Below the pieces are notes generated by a model. That model had not been told where the DNA came from. It did not search any database and saw only the letters and a program-made list of their open reading frames with translations. A stretch of 6,895 nucleotides of DNA, from the NCBI GenBank assembly GCA_020438595.1, contig JAGQUI010000142.1, positions 1 through 6,895 of the forward strand, read 5' to 3'. Position numbers and translations under genes: made by a program. This stretch comes from Propionibacteriaceae bacterium. Lineage in GTDB: Bacteria > Actinomycetota > Actinomycetes > Propionibacteriales > Propionibacteriaceae. This document shows positions 1 through 6,895 of this stretch, one piece after another (position 1 is the first letter of the stretch; each line of letters begins with the position of its first letter).

Positions 1-511
1 CCCGGTCTCGCTGCAGCCGCAGTACAACCTGCTCACCCGCCAGATCGAGCTCGAGGTCGTGCCCGCGGCCACCGAGTACGGGCTGGGCATGATGCCGTGG
101 AGCCCGCTCGCGGGCGGCTGGCTGAGCGGCAAGTACCGCCGCGACGAGGTGCCGTCCGGCGCGACCCGGCTCGGCGAGAACCCGCACCGCGGCATGGAGG
201 ACTACGACCGGCGCAACACCGAGGCGACGTGGTCGGTGCTCGACGTGGCCGCGCAGGTGGCCGACGAGACCGGCCTGACCATGGCGCAGGTCGCCCTCGC
301 CTGGCTGGCCGACCGTCCGCAGGTGACGGCCCCGATCCTGGGCAACCGGACGATCGAGCAGCTGTCCGCGTCCCTGGTGGTCGGCGACCTGCACCTCGAC
401 CCGGAGCACACCGCACGGCTCGACGCGGTCAGCGCCCCGGTGCTGCCGGACTACCCCTACGGCGAGCTGGGCATCCAGCAGCGCCACCGGAAGCTCACCG
501 GCGGCCGCTGA
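1..511 (+). CDS. Aldo/keto reductase, C-terminal half (5' end outside window)
   Basis: The reading frame is open from base 2 to a TGA at 509-511 and gives 169 residues. The family usually has about 320-350, so roughly the second half of the (beta/alpha)8 barrel is present. The visible part begins with SLQPQYNLL, followed by the MMPWSPLAGGWLSGKY block at about residues 30-45, both typical of the YajO/Tas-like AKR group. Near the C-terminus, at about residues 107-121, is VTAPILGNRTIEQL, which corresponds to the NADPH phosphate-binding segment. The family reduces aldehydes or ketones with NADPH in the cytosol; the substrate cannot be told from sequence. The catalytic Asp, Tyr and Lys lie in the missing N-terminal half. 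The gene converges on the PfkB gene, and a large palindrome starts 8 bases after its stop. Family assignment is firm, specificity unknown. Confidence 0.93.
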   Translation, partial: PVSLQPQYNLLTRQIELEVVPAATEYGLGMMPWSPLAGGWLSGKYRRDEVPSGATRLGENPHRGMEDYDRRNTEATWSVLDVAAQVADETGLTMAQVALAWLADRPQVTAPILGNRTIEQLSASLVVGDLHLDPEHTARLDAVSAPVLPDYPYGELGIQQRHRKLTGGR

Positions 512-519
512 GCCGCCCT

Positions 520-595
520 GGGTGGACCGAGTTCGGAACCGTCCCCTACTTGGTCCGCGGACCGAGTAGGGGACGGTTCCTTACTCGGTCCACCC
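520..595. repeat. 76-base imperfect palindrome made of two inverted 33-base units; possible bidirectional terminator
   Basis: Bases 520-532 pair perfectly with 583-595 (13 bp), 535-550 with 565-580 (16 bp), and 552-563 is itself a perfect 12-base palindrome. Only 533-534 against 581-582 fail to pair; 551/564 is a U-G wobble in + strand RNA. The 9-mer ggaccgagt occurs directly at 524-532 and 559-567. Its complement occurs at 583-591 exactly and at 548-556 with one change. The element is therefore two inverted 33-base units (524-556 and 559-591), each with its own 9-bp terminal inverted repeats, separated by two bases. It sits 8 bases after the aldo/keto reductase stop and 2 bases after the PfkB stop, so it is well placed to end transcription from both sides. 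There is no U-run on either side, so it would be a U-less actinobacterial-type terminator. A dispersed intergenic repeat is the other reading. Confidence 0.9.
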
Positions 596-597
596 CT

Positions 598-1434
598 TCA
601 GGAGATCGCAGCGCGCCACGCGAACGGGCCGAGGTGGCGGACCCGCTCGGTCGCCACGGCGACGGCCCGGCGCAGGGCGTCGGGACGGTCCAGCCCGGAC
701 CCGAGCGCGTGGCAGTACGCGCCGTGCAGCGCGTCCCCGGCGCCGACCGTGTCCACGGCGGCCACCGGCCCGGGCGTGACCGTGCCGGACGACTCGCGCG
801 TCCACCACTCCAGCGGCGCGTCGCCGTGGGAGACCGCGACCAGCGCGGGGCCGAGGCCGAGGAGGTCGCGCGGGGCCAGCGACGGGTGCACGTAGTCGGC
901 CGAGCAGATCACGTCGGTGACGCTGCTGAGCAGCTCGTCGAACACCGGCTTGTGCGAGCCGGCGTCCACGATGACCGGGACGGGCGGTGCGAGCCCGACC
1001 GCCGCCCGCGCCAGCGCCGGGTGGTGGCCGTCGAGGAGCACCACGTCCACGCCGGCGACGTCAGGCGCCACGACCTCGCCGAACACCGGAGCGTGCCCCG
1101 AGCCGCTGACCACCGCCCGCTCGCCGGAGCCGGCATCGAGCAGCACCACCGACGCCGCCAGTTCGAAGCCGTCCGGCGCCGCGTCCCGCACCTCGACCCC
1201 CGCCGCCGCCAGGTCCGCGGCGACGAGCCGCGCCGCGGGCGAGTCGCCCAGCGCCGTCCAGAGCCGGGCCCGCCCGCCCAGCGCGGCGAACGTGATCGCG
1301 GCCACCGCCGCCGGGCCCCCGGCGGCCAGCCAGGTCTGCGCCGCCGTGGTCTTCTCGTTGCGGGCCGGCGGACGCTCCACCAGCTGTACCACGTCGAGCG
1401 TGGCCAGCCCCACGAACAACCCGGACGGGCTCAC
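598..1434 (-). CDS. PfkB-family carbohydrate kinase
   Basis: The protein has 278 residues and is a ribokinase-fold ATP-dependent sugar kinase. The N-terminal signature around residues 38-46 reads AGGPAAVAA; the Asn common in this motif (GGxxxN) is replaced. The C-terminal PfkB signature is clear at residues 228-234 (DTVGAGD), with Asp234 as the expected catalytic base and GAGD as the anion hole, followed by ALHGAY. The start is GTG at 1432-1434, overlapping the TGA of the upstream VOC gene (GTGA, 4 bases), which implies translational coupling. It is the last gene of the asd-proC-VOC-PfkB operon and ends 2 bases before the large palindrome. The sugar is not identifiable; general resemblance to small PfkB members such as sulfofructose kinase-type proteins is weak support only. 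An open frame extends upstream of 1434, but it only runs inside the VOC gene. Confidence 0.92.
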   Translation of the reverse strand: MSPSGLFVGLATLDVVQLVERPPARNEKTTAAQTWLAAGGPAAVAAITFAALGGRARLWTALGDSPAARLVAADLAAAGVEVRDAAPDGFELAASVVLLDAGSGERAVVSGSGHAPVFGEVVAPDVAGVDVVLLDGHHPALARAAVGLAPPVPVIVDAGSHKPVFDELLSSVTDVICSADYVHPSLAPRDLLGLGPALVAVSHGDAPLEWWTRESSGTVTPGPVAAVDTVGAGDALHGAYCHALGSGLDRPDALRRAVAVATERVRHLGPFAWRAAIS

Positions 1435-2201
1435 GCCTGGCACGTGATCCCGCCCCGCTGCAGGTCCACCACGCACAACGGGACGCCTCCGGGCGGCTCC
1501 AGCACGATCGCGGCCTCCCGCGCGGCCCTGATCACCGCCCCGGCGTCGACCAGACGGTCGACCTCCGCGATCCGGTCGTCGGTGACGATGTGCAGGTGGC
1601 CGAGCGGGTGGGAGGCGAACATGCTCGGCTGCAGCCGCAGGTCGACGGCGAACTCCCCCGCCCCACGGACGACCAGCGGGTCGCCGGCGTCGGGCTGGAC
1701 CCACTCCCCGCCCAGCAGGTCCCGCCAGAACCGCACCTCGCGGTCATAGCCGGCCCGCGGGATATCCAGGCAGACCTGCCCGACCCGGCTGTGGTGGCCG
1801 TCGGGCCACTGCATCAACCCGGGGACGACCGAGGACGGGTGCCCGACGAGGCAGAACACCACCCCCGCGGGCGAGCGCATCACGAAGTAGCCGTGCGGGG
1901 ACGCGTCCACCAGCTCCGCACCGAGCGAGGCGGCCGCCTCGGCGGCGGCCCAGGGCTCGGCGACGTGCACGTCGAGGTGCAACCGGGTGAGCCCCTCGCC
2001 GAGCCGCTGCACCCGCAGGTAGTCGTCGCCCTCGGCCGGCACCAGGGTGGCGAACTCGTCCGCCCCGCCGCGGCGGTCGGACAGCAGGTAGCCGGTGGCG
2101 GAGTGCCAGAAGGCCGCGCCCGCGTCGAACTCCGACGGGGCGAAGTCCAGGAACACCGAGAGCCAGTACGGCCGGGCCACGCCGGTCAACCCCGCAGCCA
2201 C
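1431..2201 (-). CDS. Two-domain VOC-family (glyoxalase/bleomycin resistance-like) protein
   Basis: The protein has 256 residues and carries two VOC beta-alpha-beta-beta-beta modules. Module one spans about residues 12-120 and includes FWHSATGYLL (31-40), a RLHLDVHV strand (73-80) and a closing GVVFCLVGHP strand. Module two spans about 138-247, with QVCLDIP (142-148), FWRDLLGGEW (158-167), HLHIVTDD (202-209) and a closing GVPLCVVDLQ strand. The His residues on the RLHLDVHV and HLHIV strands sit where VOC enzymes often place metal ligands. Such proteins can be lyases, dioxygenases, isomerases or binding proteins, and the substrate is unknown. The GTG start at 2199-2201 lies 2 bases after the proC stop with no clear Shine-Dalgarno, so translation probably depends on termination of proC. 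An in-frame GTG seven codons further in is possible. Its stop overlaps the PfkB start. Confidence 0.88.
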   Translation of the reverse strand: MAAGLTGVARPYWLSVFLDFAPSEFDAGAAFWHSATGYLLSDRRGGADEFATLVPAEGDDYLRVQRLGEGLTRLHLDVHVAEPWAAAEAAASLGAELVDASPHGYFVMRSPAGVVFCLVGHPSSVVPGLMQWPDGHHSRVGQVCLDIPRAGYDREVRFWRDLLGGEWVQPDAGDPLVVRGAGEFAVDLRLQPSMFASHPLGHLHIVTDDRIAEVDRLVDAGAVIRAAREAAIVLEPPGGVPLCVVDLQRGGITCQA

Positions 2202-2203
2202 GG

Positions 2204-5007
<2,804 letters not shown>

Positions 5008-5011
<4 letters not shown>

Positions 5012-5826
5012 CGGGCGGTGTTCTCCACCGGCGCGGCCAGGTGCAGCCGGGTGAACGCCAGGCTGGCGGCGAGCGCCTCCTCCCGCTCGGCGCGGGTCAT
5101 GCCGCGGGTCTTCACCTCCAGCGACACGTGGCCGGTGTAGCGCATCGCGACGAGCTCGGCCAGCACACCGGCGGCGTCCTGGTCGCCCTGCCCGGGCAGC
5201 AGGTGCTCGTCGGTGGCACCGTTCGTGCCGTCGGTGAGGTGGACGTGGGCCAGTCGTTCGCCCCAGTCGCGGACGAGTTGGACCGAGGACTGCCGCGCGG
5301 TGGCGGCGTGGGACAGGTCCAGGGTGAGGTGGGCGACGTCGAGGGCGGCACAGTCCCAGCTCGGCGCGTACGCCCTCACCTCGCCCCCGCCCGGGCCGCG
5401 CCAGGGGTACATGTTCTCCACGGCGAAGGTCAGACCCGTGGTCTCCTCCAGCCGCCGCAGCCCCTCGGTGAACTCCGACGCGTAGCTGCGCTGCCACCGG
5501 AACGGCGGGTGCACCACCACCACGTCCGCCCCGAGCTGGTGGGCGGCCATCGCGGCACGGTCGAGCTTCTCCCACGGGTCCGGGCCCCAGACGCGCTGGG
5601 TGAGCAGCAGCGTCGGCGCGTGCACCGCGCACACGGGCACCTCGTGATACTCGCTGAGCCGCTCCACGGCGTCCACGTCGGCGGACGCGGGGTCGACGCC
5701 GACCATGATCTCGATGCCGTCGTAGCCCAGGTCCCTGACCAGGCTGAAGCCGGCGGCGGTGGACTCCGGATAGACCGAGGAGGTCGAGAGCACCACCCGG
5801 GGAGCGTCGCCTGCTGCTGGGTGCAC
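5008..5826 (-). CDS. Sugar phosphate isomerase/epimerase-like TIM barrel (xylose isomerase-like/AP endonuclease 2 family)
   Basis: The 272-residue protein has the beta-strand pattern of the xylose isomerase-like TIM barrel: VVLSTSSVYP (11-20), GYDGIEIMV (34-42), VPVCAVHAP (63-71), ADVVVVHPP (100-108), LTFAVENMYP (132-141), LTLDLSH (167-173), LAHVHLTDG (192-200) and GHVSLEVK (232-239). Probable metal ligands are Glu137, Asp170, His173, His196 and Glu237. Such proteins are metal-dependent sugar isomerases, epimerases or endonucleases; the substrate is not known. The GTG at 5824-5826 is chosen because a TACGAT -10 box sits 6 bases upstream; a GTG ten codons further in is an alternative. It is the first gene of a two-gene operon with the CPBP protein. 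From memory, a homologue (Rv0498) lies near proC (Rv0500) in Mycobacterium tuberculosis, so the neighbourhood may be partly conserved. Confidence 0.9.
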
Positions 5827-5861
5827 CCTCCCATCGTAGGCGCCGGGCCGTAGCGGCAGCA
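5827..5861 (-). promoter_or_regulatory. Probable leaderless promoter of the TIM barrel-CPBP operon
   Basis: TACGAT (minus strand, 5838 down to 5833) matches TANNNT and ends 6 bases before the GTG start, placing the transcription start at the start codon. The intervening bases gggagg resemble a Shine-Dalgarno but abut the GTG and are too close to act in the usual way. The -35 (tgctgc near 5861-5856) is weak. Confidence 0.45.
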
Positions 5862-5918
5862 GCCCCCCTTCCGCAGGCGGGCGGCACCGCTCGATTCGCG
5901 TCTGTAACACCAGATCGC

Positions 5919-5924
5919 CACAAT
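5919..5924 (+). promoter_or_regulatory. Possible -10 box for the glyoxalase-like gene
   Basis: CACAAT lies 7 bases before the ATG at 5932 and matches four of six bases of TATAAT, but lacks the usual first T. If used, transcription would start at the second of the two in-frame ATGs, giving a leaderless message. No convincing -35 is visible. This is weak support, offered mainly because it bears on the start choice. Confidence 0.3.
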
Positions 5925-5931
5925 GGGGGTC

Positions 5932-6567
5932 ATGCATGTCGATCATCTGACGTTCGCGGTGGGATCGGCCGGGCTCAAGGCAGAGTCGGACCGGCTCGGC
6001 GCCCTGCTCGGCGAGCGGTTCCGCGACGGCGGCTTCCACCCCCGGTTCGGCACCCGCAACCACATCCTGCCGCTGGCGGAGGGACGCTACCTCGAGGTGG
6101 TCGAGGTGCTGGAGCACCCGGCCGCGGAGAAGGCGCCGTTCGGGCAGGCGGTGCGCGCGCGTTCGGAGATGGGTGGCGGCTGGCTCGGCTGGGTGGTCTC
6201 CGTGGACGACCTCGAGCCCTACGAGCGGCGCCTCGAGCGTGAGGCCGTGCAGGGTTCCCGGCACTTCCCGGACGGACGCCTGCTCGAGTGGCAGCAGATC
6301 GGGGTCAGGGGCCTGATCTCGGACCCGCAGCTGCCGTACTTCATCAAGTGGGAGTCCGAGCCGTCGGTGCTGCCGAGCGCGCTCGACGGTGAGATCCGGC
6401 TCGACCGGATCGAGATCGCCGGCACCCGGGCCCGCGTCGAGGACTGGCTCGGCCAGGAGATCGGCGACGACCTGGACGGGGTGCGGGTCAAGTTCAGTTC
6501 CGAGTACGGCCAGCCGGGCATCCTCTCGGCGACGTTCCTCACCCCGAACGGCAAGGTCAAGATCTGA
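5932..6567 (+). CDS. Glyoxalase-like (VOC superfamily) protein
   Basis: The protein has 211 residues from the ATG at 5932; an in-frame ATG at 5923 would add three. The start MHVDHLTFAVG is the typical first VOC strand. Then come GGFHPRFGTRNHILPL (about 34-49) and YLEVVEVLEHP (about 53-63), the characteristic block of the Glyoxalase_3-type (PF13468-like) domain. The rest, with LGWVVSVDDLE and a C-terminal segment ending TPNGKVKI, forms the second half. His4, His44 and Glu55 sit where VOC proteins often place metal ligands, but no function follows. It is transcribed away from the TIM-barrel gene and toward radA in the same direction as radA, with a 97-base gap and separate promoter, so it is probably monocistronic. 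The protein family is common in actinobacteria and has no characterised activity that I can name. Confidence 0.88.
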   Translation: MHVDHLTFAVGSAGLKAESDRLGALLGERFRDGGFHPRFGTRNHILPLAEGRYLEVVEVLEHPAAEKAPFGQAVRARSEMGGGWLGWVVSVDDLEPYERRLEREAVQGSRHFPDGRLLEWQQIGVRGLISDPQLPYFIKWESEPSVLPSALDGEIRLDRIEIAGTRARVEDWLGQEIGDDLDGVRVKFSSEYGQPGILSATFLTPNGKVKI

Positions 6568-6584
6568 GCCCCGCCACCGGTCCC

Positions 6585-6615
6585 TGAGGAGCAGCCGAGG
6601 CACGAGGCTGCCTCA
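6585..6615 (+). terminator. Possible hairpin terminator after the glyoxalase-like gene
   Basis: Eighteen bases past the stop, tgag (6585-6588) pairs with ctca (6612-6615), and gcagcc (6591-6596) pairs with ggctgc (6606-6611). This makes a 10-bp stem with a 2-base bulge and a 9-base loop. No U-run follows. The right arm can instead pair with 6642-6650 (9 bp, ggctgcctc with gaggcagcc), so two folds compete. Confidence 0.35.
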
Positions 6616-6635
6616 CGAAGGGCCGCCGAACCCAA

Positions 6636-6658
6636 GTGTCAGAGGCAGCCCCTACGTT
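6636..6658 (+). promoter_or_regulatory. RecA-NDp (PafBC-type DNA-damage) promoter of radA
   Basis: The sequence is gTGTCAgag, then 8 bases, then TACGTT. The mycobacterial RecA-independent damage promoter, as I recall it, is tTGTCRgtg-N8-TAnnnT. Every strongly conserved position and the N8 spacing match; two of the weaker positions differ. TACGTT (6653-6658) ends 6 bases before the radA ATG and no Shine-Dalgarno is present, so the message should be leaderless. In mycobacteria this promoter class is driven by PafBC and controls many repair genes, which fits radA. The motif is seen directly; control by PafBC is inferred from the family. Confidence 0.75.
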
Positions 6659-6664
6659 GCTGCC

Positions 6665-6895
6665 ATGGCCAAGGCACCCACGAATCCGTACCGCTGCTCC
6701 GAGTGTGGCTGGACGACGTCCCGCTGGGTCGGCCGTTGCGGCGAGTGCCAGGCGTGGGGCAGCGTCGCGCAGGGAGCGGCACCCGCTCGTCGGGTGAGTT
6801 CCGCCGCTCCGATCGAGCCCGCGCTGCCGATCAGCCGGGTCCCCATCGATGCGGCCCGCGCGATTCCCACCCGGATCGGTGAGCTCGACCGGGTG
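6665..6895 (+). CDS. radA: DNA repair protein RadA, N-terminal fragment (3' end outside window)
   Basis: Seventy-seven residues are present of a protein usually about 450-480 long. The start MAKAPTNPYRCSECGW is diagnostic of RadA (Sms), with the four-Cys zinc finger complete: Cys11, Cys14, Cys25 and Cys28 (CSEC ... CGEC), followed by QAWGS. The end, RIPTRIGELDRV-like in character (AIPTRIGELDRV), is the lead-in to the RecA-like ATPase core; Walker A, the KNRFG motif and the Lon-like domain lie beyond the window. RadA is a RecA-related ATPase that promotes branch migration during recombinational repair. The ATG at 6665 is chosen because the zinc-finger context follows at once and the promoter -10 box lies 6 bases upstream. 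It is transcribed from its own damage-type promoter. Confidence 0.97.
   Translation, partial: MAKAPTNPYRCSECGWTTSRWVGRCGECQAWGSVAQGAAPARRVSSAAPIEPALPISRVPIDAARAIPTRIGELDRV

Noticed and set aside
520..595. Palindrome as a miniature insertion element (MITE) with target duplication
   Set aside because: The flanks (512-519 and 596-603) show no direct repeat and no transposase is nearby; the same holds for 4089-4156. A dispersed repeat without duplication remains possible.
97..1749. Long + strand open frame (550 codons) across the aldo/keto reductase, the palindrome and the PfkB/VOC region
   Set aside because: Its translation is Arg/Gly/Pro/Ala-rich low-complexity sequence, it is antisense or out of frame to genes with clear family motifs, and such open frames are expected in very GC-rich DNA.
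5827..6603. N-terminal extension of the TIM-barrel frame, open back to 6603
   Set aside because: The extra 259 codons are antisense to the glyoxalase-like gene and have no family similarity; a -10 box and GTG at 5826 give a normal family length.

Overview
The window is about 6.9 kb of very GC-rich DNA with strong third-position G/C bias, GTG starts and tightly packed genes. Three gene junctions share a 4-base start/stop overlap. Several genes lack a Shine-Dalgarno sequence and instead have a TANNNT -10 box 6-7 bases before the start codon, the usual layout of leaderless actinobacterial transcripts. Together with a RecA-NDp (PafBC-type) promoter before radA and a mycobacterial-style CPBP protein, this points to an actinomycete, most likely of the order Pseudonocardiales (Amycolatopsis-like). 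The genus is an inference.

Layout. (1) Bases 1-511: the C-terminal half of an aldo/keto reductase on the + strand. (2) Bases 512-597: a short gap between convergent genes, almost filled by a 76-base imperfect palindrome built from four copies of one 9-mer. (3) Bases 598-4023: a minus-strand four-gene operon read asd > proC > two-domain VOC protein > PfkB kinase. Its junctions are an ATGA overlap, a 2-base gap and a GTGA overlap. (4) Bases 4024-4195: an intergenic region with a second, unrelated 68-base palindrome and a probable leaderless promoter for asd. (5) Bases 4196-5826: a minus-strand two-gene operon, a sugar phosphate isomerase/epimerase-like TIM barrel followed by a CPBP membrane protein, also with an ATGA overlap. 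(6) Bases 5827-5931: a divergent promoter region. (7) Bases 5932-6567: a glyoxalase-like (VOC) protein on the + strand. (8) Bases 6568-6664: intergenic hairpins and a damage-type promoter. (9) Bases 6665-6895: the N-terminus of radA, which runs off the window.

Biology. Asd and ProC both handle semialdehyde-derived amino-acid precursors (aspartate family and proline) and use NAD(P)H. They are translationally coupled here with no aspartokinase next to asd. The VOC and PfkB proteins downstream are of unknown substrate but co-transcribed. I see no new multi-gene defence or mobile system. The parts most worth a second look are the two complex intergenic palindromes, the radA promoter, the recurring leaderless promoter geometry, and the CPBP protein whose conserved arginine seems to have moved between motifs.
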